Source: Bugula neritina
Lineage: Eukaryota > Bryozoa > Gymnolaemata > Cheilostomatida > Bugulidae
Length of the DNA: 64,000 bases
Direction: 5' to 3'
Assembly: GCA_964035545.1 (NCBI GenBank)
Contig: OZ037770.1
Location: forward strand, 14,606,642-14,670,641
A program made the translations under genes and the position numbers. Each line of letters begins with the position of its first letter. The stretch's first letter is position 1. The notes below the pieces were generated by a model that was given only the letters and a program-made list of their open reading frames with translations, was not told the DNA's origin and did not search any database. Below, one piece after another: positions 1 through 11,500 of the stretch.

Positions 1-1111
1 CACTCTAGGGTTTGGAAATATTTGACACTCGGAAGAATTTGCATAAAGTATTTCATCATTTATATGGCTTAGGTAGTTGCAGTAACTAAACTAGTAAGAA
101 AATTCTGGTTGGCTGAAAATGCCGTTCTCAAAGATGTAAATAATGTTGTGGCTAACTCTGTGGCCCTATCAACACAGTAACGGCATCTTCCATATTCCTA
201 GTTCATATATCTATTTGTTTGTTCCCAAGCTAATGCAAATGGATTTTTCATTAGATATTTGGAAACCGTTGCATAAAATGAAACCACATCTGTAAGTCAA
301 TCCAAACTGCAGAGTAACCACAGTATCAAATGGCAGCATTTTCATCCAATCCTATTAGTAAAACTTATTTGTGCTGCCATGTTGGAAAGTTTCTTAGTCT
401 AAGAATCTACTGAAATAGAAATGAGTATCAGAATTTATTTGTGGATTCAAAATATGTGAACCAAACTCGTCTGTCCTTTTCTTATCTTGTGACAGTTTTA
501 GGCTCAAAAACTAACCCTAATAAAAGTGTATTGATGCAATAAAATTGTTCATATCACTGTCACATCCACTCTGAAGAGTTTTATTGCCAATTCAGAAGCT
601 TGTACTTAAAATCTTCAATGGCTTTGTTACATTAATTTGATTTGTTTTTAAATAACAAACGCAGCAGCATCTTTGTACCAAAATGACTCAGAGAGTAATG
701 GTTGTAGAAATAACTGAAAAAAGTATGTGTTTTAGATGAAAAATGTCGTAAAAGATGTTATGCTCGACCAAAGTTTATTAAAAACTTAATGAACTTGAGC
801 TATTAATAAGTTCACTTGAAAACAGAGCTCTAGCCTTCAGCTCACTGAAGTAATGGTGGTTATAGAGTGTAGAGGGATGTAGTCATGATCACGCTGGTGG
901 CAATGATTGTAACTTGTTACTAGCAACTAATAACTGAACACTAGCTGAGAGAACTATAGTGGGCCAAAGCCAAACTGTTGAAGACTGTTGAAACCATAAA
1001 AATATTTAAATTGAGATGCAAAAGCATGTCTTCATTTGAACTCTGATTCGACTCCTCGCTAAATATCACGTTTCTGAAGTGAGCAGGTAATAGTGACTTG
1101 TTATCCTGCAG
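1..1111. other. left-edge non-coding sequence upstream of first visible GT-1 exon
   Basis: I find no convincing exon here. The three 5' exons expected for GT-1 by analogy with its paralogues (membrane anchor, stem, and the short exon ending in the T-M-L-x-x-F-N-G type motif) were not found, so they probably lie left of the window, or this is part of a long intron. The stretch ends with a clear acceptor (cctgcag, to 1111). Confidence 0.5.
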
Positions 1112-4100
1112 GTAAAAGATGGCCCAAGTACGATGAATTCACGGATCAAGATTTAGTAGACCGAGATAAGGAATATTTAGCCACGCTAAGAGCTAATCTA
1201 GAAAACAAACTTGTCAAAGAAGTACATTTGTTTTACATGGAAGATGATGATTTAAAGGTAAGTTTTATATAACTTTGCTTATGGCTGGTGGTACCATATG
1301 TTCTTTATTTATTGAAATTGATGGCAACAACATATGATTATTAGCCAAAGTAGTACATACAAGTTTGTTTTTACTGAATAATTTGAATTGAAGTTTTAGT
1401 ATCACATTCAGTAAACAAAGTAATTGAGATTTTGCTTTAAAGTTATTTTTAAAAAAGGAAAACATATTTTTTACTCAAACAAAAATTGAGTCACACAAAG
1501 TTGAAAATGACCATACAACGGCTGGATTTTCAGTAAACCTAAGTTCTGTCAATATTTCTAAGAGTCAAAAGTTAGACTGGCTGTAGAATTAGCCTCAAAT
1601 ATAGGAAAAGACTTTAAGAACCTGGACTACATACCAGACTAGCTATAAAGACATGATCATGGCTTTCACATCACAAATTTTAATTAATATTATGTAAGCA
1701 AAGTTTGTTTGGAAGAATATAAAGATACCAGATATGACCTATAAGACAGATTGGCAATAGTGGGATTAGCAGATGGTCTAGCTAGACTTATTTGCAGACA
1801 CTGGTTTTGGGTATTTACAAGTGTTGGATGGGTTGTTAATTGTATTCTCCTCTGAGTTATTGTATGAGATTGGAATTCCTCACCATCAAACTTCTTTGAT
1901 GTTTTAATCCATTGTTTAACTCCTAATTTCGTGGAACAGAATGAAAGAGATGAGTGACCACGATAATGCTTATGAAATAGATATGACTTTTTGTGATTTG
2001 AGAGAATTTCAATTGATGGAGATTTCATTTGAACGAACTTGATTTTCAAGGCTCATTTAGCCACAAAATGAGCTAACAAAAGGAGCTTAGAGGTGCACAC
2101 ATTTAGCACATGAATCTTTTTCACATTTTTCTGCATCATCAAAACTCTATATCAATTTCAAGTACTTATTGTTAGCCTAAGAAAAAAAGCTCACCAAGTT
2201 TATAGTCATTATCCCTGTGAAAAAACCCCTGATGGGAAGGGGGCAATTATGACTGGATGCTCTTCTTAACATCGCCAATGGCCTTTTTCTAGGCTCCAAC
2301 CCATGACTTCGTGCAAACTAGGCAAGCGCTCTAACCCCTAGACCACAGCTGCTACCTTCTTGTTAGCCAAAGAGGCTAAGAGAAAATAATGTAATGTTTG
2401 AACTTTCGCAATCAAACTATACTCCCTGTATATACTCCTTGAAGGAAACTCTTACTAAGAGAGACAAATTTCTTTTGTAAAGTTCAACACCAGAGCGTCC
2501 GGCTGTTATGCTGTAGTCTCAGACCCAACTCTTTTCTTTCCATGAATTATAATGTGAATAATTAAATAGAATGGGGGCAGCCGTGGTCTAGGGGTTAGAG
2601 CATTTGTCTGGTAAACACGGAGGTCATGGGTTCGAGCCCTGACAAAGGCCATTGGTGATGTTAGGAAGAGCATCCAGTCATAATTGCTCCTGTGCCTCAT
2701 TTAAATAAGTCCTTAGCCCGTTTCAACAAAAATCCTTTCCATCAGGGGTTTCTCACAGGGATGGTGACTATAAACTCGCGTGAGTTTTTTTAAATAGAAT
2801 GGGGGAAGTTTACAAATACAACTTTTAGTTTCAATATGTAAAATAATGATCATAATAAAAACACTGATGCTGGGAGTAGCATTATTAGATGTATGTTATG
2901 CTCTTTGACCAAGTATTTATATTACATCATGCTTATACATGGAGAGCCTAGTATATTATAGTGTATACTAATTACATGCTGTACTATAGAGTATTTAGCA
3001 CAAGCAGTCTACCAGCAGGCACTGTAACCAATGTGGCAGACATGGTGACAAATACAGTAACAGAAAGAGAAGATACTTGTAAGGTTTCCACAAAAAATGT
3101 TTCCCATATTTTGGATGCAAAATGACATGTTTGTTGTTTTAGTTGGTCAAATCTCAAAATTTCTCTGCACTGAATAAACTGAGACCAGTGAAGTGGCACA
3201 GAAGATTGCATATGGCCGATTTCTTCTTGTACGCCTCAGAGAATTTAGTCAACAAATCTGTGATAGCTATAAATGGAGATATATGTAAGTGTGTTGCAAC
3301 ATAGCTTTGCAATCCTAATACTTGGCGTTTTAAATTGTGACTTTGCATTCCGTATGTAGCAACTGTAGTAGTGGTAGTTAGTAATAGCAGTAGAAGCAGT
3401 GGTGGTAGCGGTGCTAGTAGTAATAGTAGTAGTAGTAGTAGTAGTGGTAGTAGTAGTAGTGCTAGTGGTGGTGGTAGTAGCGGCACCAGTGTTAGCATGC
3501 CATTATTATCTGGTATATAAAAAGTCAATGTATTTTTCAGTGATTGGCAAGGGATTTGATTTGATAGACACGGAGAGACTGAGAGATGAAAGAGTTATGT
3601 TCTCTTTAACAAGACACAATATAATACGGGACGGCAAGAGATGCACCCCTCTTAATCTATGCACAGAATCTCACTATAGAGGTTTGTTTAGTAAACTGCG
3701 CCAACACAAGTAATAATATATCATTTGAGTGGTTAGCCTATCAACTGAGATATAGATACAATTGTATGAAGTTAAAATGGATTTATATTATTTTCAGCCT
3801 CACACGACACTCATGTATTTAGACTGGCAGAGCCACTAAATGAAACTCTGATATTAGATAAACTAGACTATCCAATCAACATGTGGGGAGCTGAAAATGG
3901 TGAGACAAATCCTGTAACTGTTTTATTCAGTGATAGTATAGTACTTGGAATGGAAAGACAACTGTCATAAAACTAAAATTTTTAACTTTTAGAAGCAGAG
4001 TGACCTACAATACAGTACAATACAGTGCAATACAATACAATGCAATACAATGCAATATAATACACTACAATAGCAATAGAAAACAATACAATAGCAATAC

Positions 4101-4509
4101 ATAACAATAGCAATACAATAGCAATACAATACAATAGCAATTTTTTTCAAATCATTATATTATTTTAGACTTCACCTTTCTCAACTGACGTATTGAATTT
4201 GTACTTCATTTAATGGTGTTTTTTATTGCAGCTATGCACTGGACGTTCAAAAATGTCCTCAACTTCACCGTGAGAAATCCATGCCGTGTTTTAGTGACAC
4301 ATCACAACCACTGTTCCAAGGTTCATGGGCCTAGCTTGGAAAAGGTAGAGGAACACAAATACTCTATATACTACTTGCCCAATAAGGGTTGGACACAGAA
4401 AAATGTTTTACAAAGTTATACTCCATTTGAAGACAGCCTAGCTTACCGGAAACGGGAAAAATCTGGCTTCTTTGCGTTTTTTTATTCATTCCTATCACGG
4501 TGGACTTGA
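1112..4509 (+). CDS. GT-1: putative GT-A-like glycosyltransferase, tandem family member (5' partial)
   Basis: Exons: 1112-1257, 3143-3284, 3541-3681, 3798-3899, 4232-4509 (stop TGA). All introns are GT-AG. The visible product is 268 residues plus a split codon. It is the catalytic part of the five-member family in this window, with conserved marks KEVHLFY, MADFFLYAS, NGDI, MFSLTRH, SHDTHVFRLAEPL, PINMWGAEN, TVRNPC and HHNHCSKVHGP. NGDI probably corresponds to the metal/sugar-nucleotide site (N-x-D-I) of related microbial GT-A enzymes, and the HxH near the end to their N-P...H-x-H element. That function is inferred from motif order and has not been tested. The anchor and stem exons are not in the window. 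The C-terminal tail (FFAFFYSFLSRWT) is longer and more hydrophobic than in paralogues. A possible AATAAA lies at 5062-5067. Intron 2 (3285-3540) carries a GTA/GTAGTAG microsatellite and intron 4 a CAATA-rich one. Confidence 0.8.
2191..2353 (-). mobile_element. tRNA-derived SINE (family S), internally deleted copy
   Basis: Same family as the full copy at 2578-2790 but inverted. The tRNA-like head (GTGGTCTAGGGGTTAGAGC read on the minus strand) is at the right, and the tail (rc of caagtttatagtca) at the left. The middle section between the CCCTGATGG and CAATTATGACTGG blocks is missing. It lies in GT-1 intron 1. Confidence 0.7.
2578..2790 (+). mobile_element. tRNA-derived SINE (family S), full-length copy with perfect TSD
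   Basis: The head contains a Pol III A-box-like GTGGTCTAGGGGTTAGAGC and a B-box-like GGTTCGAGCCC. A body and a 3' end CTCGCGTGAGTTTTTT follow, the T run resembling a Pol III stop. It is bounded by a perfect 15-bp direct repeat, TAAATAGAATGGGGG, at 2563-2577 and 2791-2805. This is a target-site duplication, diagnostic of retroposition and suggestive of recent insertion. It lies in GT-1 intron 1. Confidence 0.88.
3357..3490. repeat. GTA/GTAGTAG microsatellite
   Basis: Imperfect GTA trinucleotide tract in GT-1 intron 2. The poly-Val/poly-Leu reading frames across it are repeat artefacts. Confidence 0.9.
4007..4143. repeat. (CAATA)n-type microsatellite
   Basis: Degenerate tandem CAATA / GCAATACAATA units in GT-1 intron 4. 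Confidence 0.85.
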
Positions 4510-4675
4510 TTAAAGTGCCATCAGATGTCAAGAGAGTGTAAAAAAGTGTCAACATAAAGTCATCAATGTATCACCGTTAAACATTCATCTAGTCGAAACT
4601 CTCCCATACAATAATCACTATCTCAAGTGCAATATTTTTGGCAGCAGCTATTTAAGTTTTAATTAGGAGATTTGA

Positions 4676-4831
4676 TATCCTATCAACTTGTGACACCTGT
4701 AAACAAGTGCTTGCTATCCTGTCAACTTGTGACACCTGTTCAAAAGTGCTTGCTATCCTGTCAACTTGTGACACCTGTAAACAAGTGCTTGCTATCCTGT
4801 CAACTTGTGACACTTGTTAAAAAGTGCTTGC
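4676..4831. repeat. 39-bp minisatellite, 4 copies
   Basis: Four head-to-tail units built on GCTATCCTGTCAACTTGTGA followed by CACCTGT-AACAAGTGCTT, with few substitutions. It lies just downstream of GT-1, possibly within its 3' UTR. Confidence 0.9.
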
Positions 4832-5569
4832 TGTCATATGTAGCTAAATAATTATGGTCAATTTATCAAATTATTTTCTTTTGTAGCTCATAATTAAATC
4901 AACATTATTTGCTATATGAAATATTTTAAGCAAGTGCCATTGTGCTCACTGTTAATGAGTTTTTTATATTTTATTTGAATGTTTTACAATTTTTTTTATT
5001 CTAAACTATGCAATCTTGTTGTCTATTTTAAATTCAGCAATTTTTAAATAACTATTTTGTAAATAAAGATTATTTTAGTACTCATTGTAAAGGGTTTATA
5101 AATTACAGCTTTAATATTATGACGTTAGTTCCATACATCTTGTACACTTTGCCATTTGCTTTACATCAACATGATATGTTGCCTGATATTGCTAGTTGTT
5201 AATTTATATTTAATTAATGTATCTGAATTTATATAAAAATTTTACTCTTTTTACTCTCCGGTTAGCTCAGATAAAAAGGACAAAGCATCTTGATTAACAA
5301 ATCACTAACCAATCACATGAATTTGCTGCAAGTCAAATGTGCTAAAATAGATTTTAAACAGACAATGCTTATATAAATACAATTTCTATTTTATTGTTTT
5401 AGATTTGTAACTCGAATCTTAAAATTTGAAACCAGGTATATTGATTGTGTATAATATTATATTGTATGCAAAATAACCAATTACAGATTATACGAACAAA
5501 AATACTTAAAATTCTGTGACAATAAATAAAGTATAGCATATGGAGTGCCAAATGGTCAAAAACTCGCTT

Positions 5570-5870
5570 ATTATTGCATCTCATATGCTTATGATAAAGT
5601 ATCTAGCCATTATTCTCTCTCATATGCTCACAAAACGCTCTCTCATTGGTCTATAATTTGCTCTCATACCCTTATTATTTGTGCTCTTATGTCTAATATT
5701 TGGTCTCATACTGTTCTTATTCATTCCCATACTTTGATTTCTCTTCCTTTTATGCTTATTATTCAGTCCCATGCTTCCATTATGCCCCTATTATTGGCTC
5801 TGTTATATAGCCATTTTTCATTCTCTTATGCTTATTATACTCTTTCATACCCCTATTACAGTACTTGCTC
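5570..5870. repeat. degenerate CTCATATGCTTATT-like tandem array
   Basis: Recurrent CTCATA-TGCTTATTAT / CTCATACCCTTATT words at roughly 27-30 bp spacing, strongly diverged. Probably an old minisatellite in the GT-1/GT-2 spacer. Confidence 0.5.
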
Positions 5871-7018
5871 TTGCGCCTGCATTATTAACTTCCATACCTC
5901 TAGTAACCATTGACACTCTATAGTCTATAATATCAACCACCAAAACCAACACTAATTAACCAACAGAGCCATTTTACTGAAAGTCAAAATAACAATTGCT
6001 CTTTGACACTCAGTCTTACTGAAAGTGTCTTCTCAACAAATATGGCAACTCGTATAGCTGATTGCTTTTCAGTTCTCTACAAATGGTGCTGCGGCTGCGC
6101 TCATCATTTTATAAGAGTTGTCCATTCTCGGCCTGGTGATGCAGAAGACCGAAGTTGGGAATCTATGCCATTTTGTAATCTGATTCCTGTTAATGGCGAA
6201 AGAGTGCATAATGTTCTCATATTTTGAGATGATTCGTATACATTTAGTAAAAGATGAAAAGCTTTTATGTTTCACTGTTTCTTTAGCTTTTTGCAGAGCA
6301 AGCTATTATATATACCTACAGCAGAGTCCTAGCTCTCAAGTTGCACTACTAATGGACGTTAACTTATAATATATATTATAGTAAAGTAAGTAAGTTTCTC
6401 TATATTTTCCTTTCTTTATTATATATACAATTATGGATGTCGTAATTTTGCCACAAACACATATTATGTTATGTTATGCATACATGTATGAGTATATTAG
6501 TTCTTGTACAGCTAAAATTTGCTTTTGTTGAACAAAAAGAACTCTACATGTATGTGTAGCTGCCAAAAACTCTCGCTGCTAGTTTGTAACATTTTAAATA
6601 CATGAGAAAAGGTTGCAAATGGAGTCCGCTAAAGCATGAAAATTAATTAAATACTTGCTTAACAGAATTTCGTAATCATTCACATTTTAAAATGTTCTCT
6701 CAGCTATGCAGGGTGCGTTTTTCTTATTTAGTATTATTACAAAATTGTGTACAAGTTGATTAGTAAATAATTGTTAATTATTAAATAATATGTTATGACA
6801 TATAGATACATGCACACAAACACATATCATAGCTGGCGCCACTTTAGCATTGCTCAATAACCGAAACCACAAATTAATGCTTTGAAATTTATTTTTGTCA
6901 ACATTTATCATGAAGAAATATTTAAAAAAAATTTTTTGAACTGCTAGTATGTGTGCTTATACTAAAATTTTTCTCACTTATTCTCACCTATCTCTGCTTT
7001 GTCCTGTCCGGGTAGTGG

Positions 7019-7092
7019 AAAAAACTCACGCAAGTTTATAGTCACCATCCCAGTGAGGAAACCCTTGATGAAAGAGGTCTTTGTTAAGTAGG
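7019..7092 (-). mobile_element. SINE family S, truncated tail fragment
   Basis: Carries the family's 3' end (rc of aaaaaactcacgcaagttta) and the adjacent CCCTGATG-like block. The tRNA-like head is missing. Confidence 0.6.
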
Positions 7093-7624
7093 TGCTTATG
7101 CTAAATTATTTATCTCTTAAAATAGCAATTTTATAGTATAGTTGAGATTTTATCTTTACATTTTTAATGAGTTTAATCTCTATAATATAATTGAACTAAA
7201 TTCCTGGTAAGAGGAAACAATTCCTAATTGTAAATTGAGTACCAGGGGTATTGGAAAATAATTTATTATAATAATATATAATAATATATATTATATATAG
7301 TATATAATAATATACATTTTATGTAGTATATTGTTCCTACATTATATTTTCTTGTAGAAAGATGCACCAAGAAGATTAAATAATTATATTCCCACCTAAG
7401 CCCATTATTCTTACAAAACTACTACAACCTTTTGATTTCATTATTTATTTATATTTCAATATTGCATATTGTTTTTTGATAATATAACATCAAATTGCAT
7501 ATCAAAATTAGCAGAGCAGTTTAATACTAAAATTTTATTGCAAAAATTTTCCAAAAAATAATGTATGTCAAAATATATATCTACAATATTATAAACTTCC
7601 TTAGTTATTGAAAAAAAATTAAAG

Positions 7625-8517
7625 TTATTTCCCATAATCCAACTGCTTTTCAAAAGAAGTGGAACTAAGTAAGACTTTCTCCTTGGTCCACCCTTTGTCC
7701 AAGTAGTAAATAGAATATCTATGGCTGTCAATGCTCTTTTTCACAGGTCCATGCACTCCTGAACAGTGCTTGTGGTACGTGGTGAGAACTAGACAAGGGT
7801 TCCTCACCGTGAATTTAAGCTCGAATCTGAACGTGTAGATCATTGCTAAAATAGTAAGTGATTATGCAGAAATACTTACAACTTTTTTCTAAATTTGAGC
7901 AGCTTTTACAACCGAAAATAAAGAATATGAGAAATAGCGTCATGATTTTAATATCACATGACAGGAAGTTGAAGTTTGACTTGAATCTATTGTCTAGCGG
8001 AATTGTTTGTTCTTTAGCCTGCTGTTGAGTCTTAAAGCGCGAGAACTAGTAAAATGCTAGAATATAAAATATGTCAGTTTTTGTTAACAATTTGGCCATA
8101 ATTTTATATATCTTTGAATTTATTTGTCAAATGTTACAAGATAAATTGACATAAACTTTCAATTTCAATAAAAATACCAGGTGGTGAAATAATTTTGAAC
8201 CTCAACTGTTTGAAAATCCAAACTGGTTCATTTTTATCACAATATAATAAATAGGAAGTTGTCTCACCATTTTCAGCTCCCCACATGTTGATTGGATAGT
8301 CTAGTTTATCTAATATTAGAGTTTCATTCAGTGGCTCCGCCAGTCTAAATACATGAGTGTCATGTGAAACTGAAAATAGACAGCATTTTACTATATAATA
8401 CTGTAAAATATGAAGCTATGCAATGCCATAATACGCTGTATTATGCATATAATATCATGTTATAGACACAATAGTATATTACATTATAATGCTACTGGAC
8501 TGAATGACTGACTGACT

Positions 8518-8560
<43 letters not shown>

Positions 8561-11500
8561 TGACTGACTGACTGACTGACTGACTGACTGACTGACTGAC
8601 TGACTGACTGACTGACTGACTGACTGACTGACTGACTGACTGACTGACTGATAATAAAAGCTTATTCTTTCTGTAAGCTAAGATTTTATTGAAATTTCGT
8701 AGAAAGTAATATAATGTTGCAGGATTGAAACCCAACTTTTTAGCAACAAAAATGGAATACTTGGTAAGCTAGGTTATTTTCTCTAAAAGTGCTGGTCTTT
8801 CTGCAGTAGCTTAGCTAAAGAATACACATGTTCGCACACAAGCAAAAGCAGTTGAAGTAATCTATAATTCTTACACTGGTATCCTTTGGCTAAGACCATG
8901 TTTTTTTTGTGACAACTTAGAGCGGGTTTTTCTCTCTCATAGCGAGTCAACGAATACATCACTTTCTCATCTCTCAGTCGTTGGGTGTCTATCGAGTCAA
9001 ATCCATCACCAAGAACTGAAAATGTTCAAACAACTTTATAAAGTTTTTCAATAGGGAAATGCATGAAAGTATAAGTTTCATAATTTACTCTGCTATACTT
9101 GGAAATTATTTTCTGGTGCTTGTACAGCAATTTAAAACTGTGCATTACAATTTGAAGTACGGTACTTGAACTACAATTCAATGTTGCGTTATTGTCTACT
9201 CTTGTATATTTTTTACACAAATTTCTCTATTTTAGATTACTTGAAATGTTTCTGTTTTCACTGTGTAAATGAAAAATTTGAAAGCCAGCAAAGAAAATTG
9301 CTAAATTACACATTTTTTTTCTGCTCATTTATGAAAAACAGTAAAACTTGCAAAAAACTATAACTATTCAAAAATTCCAGGAAGTCTAAAATCTTCAACA
9401 GCTATAGAATAACAAAGTCTCTATGGCAGAAAGTGTGATTATATCACGAGAAAAATTGAAAATATTCTATAACTTAATTATAAGATGGTAGAATGGCAGC
9501 TTAATGTTTGTATATAAAATAGTTTTCGTTAAAACTAATGAAATAATATGTTGAAATAGATGAAACGTTATGGCTTTGCATTTGCTCATCTTCAGAGTAA
9601 AAGCTGTTTGCTGCTGTTCTTGCAAATGCTTATTGTGATATTTTAAAATATAAACATTTCAAAGCAAACATAAAGCTTCAAAAATCTAGATCTTGTTTTT
9701 ACAAAAAGCTGAATCTAAACTCAAGTTAGCTTACTGATATCTCCATTCATGGCTATCACTGGCTGGTCGACCAGGTTCTTTGAAGAGTAGATGAAGAAAT
9801 CAGACATGTGAAGTGATCGATTTATCTTCACCAAAATCAACTTCTGACTTTGAGAACTGTTCCGCGTCAAGAGCGTCTACAAAAGAATAAACCAATTGGA
9901 AAGCTTGGAATGCAATTTGATTATAAGTATATTCTGATTATATAAATATTAGAATATATATTATAAATATCATAATATATATTATAAATATATTAATCTG
10001 ATTATAAATATTATAATATATATTATAAATATTATAATATGTGTTATAAAAATATTCTGAACCAATCACCAACAATACTACTGTAATTAATTGAGTCGTA
10101 TGATAATTTCTGTATTTACCAAATCTGATTTACTCTATCAAATACTTTAATTTCACCCAATAAGTTATAGTCGTCAGCAGAAGATGAACGTTTATCAATA
10201 AACTACTGCCGGGAAACCAAAGAAGCCTAATTTTTGCTTAATAAATTTTTCAACAAGAACTTCAATAATGTTGAAAAGCGTTTAATCAGATGAATATGGG
10301 AGAAGAAATAAATAAAACTGATAGTTAATAAAAGTGGTTGATAATGTAGCTTTTTACTGAATAAGGTATAAAACAGTGTTTATATCAAGTATCCAACTGC
10401 AACAACTATTGTGGCTATTGCAGTAACACACAGACACACAGACATTATAACAGCTAGACACACCTTCAAGTTGGAGGTATTTACGTAGAAAAGGTGTAGA
10501 TTCTTAACTAGAGGGTGAGCCAAGTTTGTAGCTATTGTGTCCAAATATTCGTCATCTCTCCGATCAAGAGCCTCTTTATCAAATGTGGAGTAGTGCGGAG
10601 GAAGTTCTCCTGAGATTAGGATAAAAATTTTATTGATTCTAGCCGATTATGTAAGCAAGTTGCTATACATTGAATGTGGTTACAGCAACGATATTTTCTA
10701 ATTCAGTGAAGAAGTGACTAATTGTGAATTCAATTGAAAATGATATACACAGCCGAATATGATACATTATGGAACCTTGTGGCTTTTTGATGAAAATAAA
10801 CTGCCAACTAATTCAGCACCAAATAATTTAATTTTTGCCAAACATCTAAGTCTAACAGTATGTTAAGCCTTGGGCGGCTAGTAGAGTTGTATGCGTTTCT
10901 ATACAAACCATTGAACAGCTGTAGCATGGTCAGTACATGAAATTGGTTAGAGGTCTTGTTTGGTGGCTGATTTAGGTTAGAGGTCTCTGTATGTTCCACG
11001 AGTGGCGAGCCATGAGGTCTAGCAGTAATGTTTGCTTTGTTCAACACAAATTCCCCGTCTCTAGACTTTGAGCTCTTTAGATCTGAAGAGCTCTGTAGCT
11101 CAGTCAATTCTTTTATCAGTACTTCTGATTGGTTGGTGGAAAGTTTTGGTTCTTTTGGTTGGTTGGTAGAAAGTTTCGGTACTTCTGATTGGTCAGTGGA
11201 AAGTTTCAATACTTTTGATTGGTTAGTTGAAAATTTGAGCGCTTCAAATTTCTTTACAGTAGCGCTTATCACTGTTTGTGATTGGTTGATGGCCTGCAAC
11301 AACACTTTTGATTGATTAAAAAGTTGTTTCAGTTCTTTTAATTGGCTGACTAAAAAAGCAGCAGTATCCAGATGACTATGATTAGATGATGTTTTATATG
11401 AATTGCTGCCGTTAAATGTTGATACTGTTTCCTTAAAGGAAGTAGTGGACAAGTTCAGGTTTCTATTCGTGTCAACCTTTACTCTCTCCACCAGGTGTTT

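Larger units (their letters stand above)
4510..7624. other. intergenic region between convergent GT-1 and GT-2
   Basis: Contains the GT-1 3' flank with AATAAA at 5062-5067, a 39-bp minisatellite (4676-4831), a degenerate CTCATATGCTTATT-like array (about 5570-5870), AT-rich sequence near 7262-7330 and a SINE remnant (7019-7092). No gene could be supported. The short open frames lack homology to anything I recognise. Confidence 0.6.

Noticed and set aside
600-641. Possible GT-1 short exon ending KIFNG (aaaatcttcaatg at about 629-641)
   Set aside because: Resembles the F-N-G motif of paralogues but has GC-TTTG instead of a donor and no matching residues before it; likely chance.
8484-8735. SVSQ repeat frame
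   Set aside because: (GACT)n tract within a GT-2 intron.
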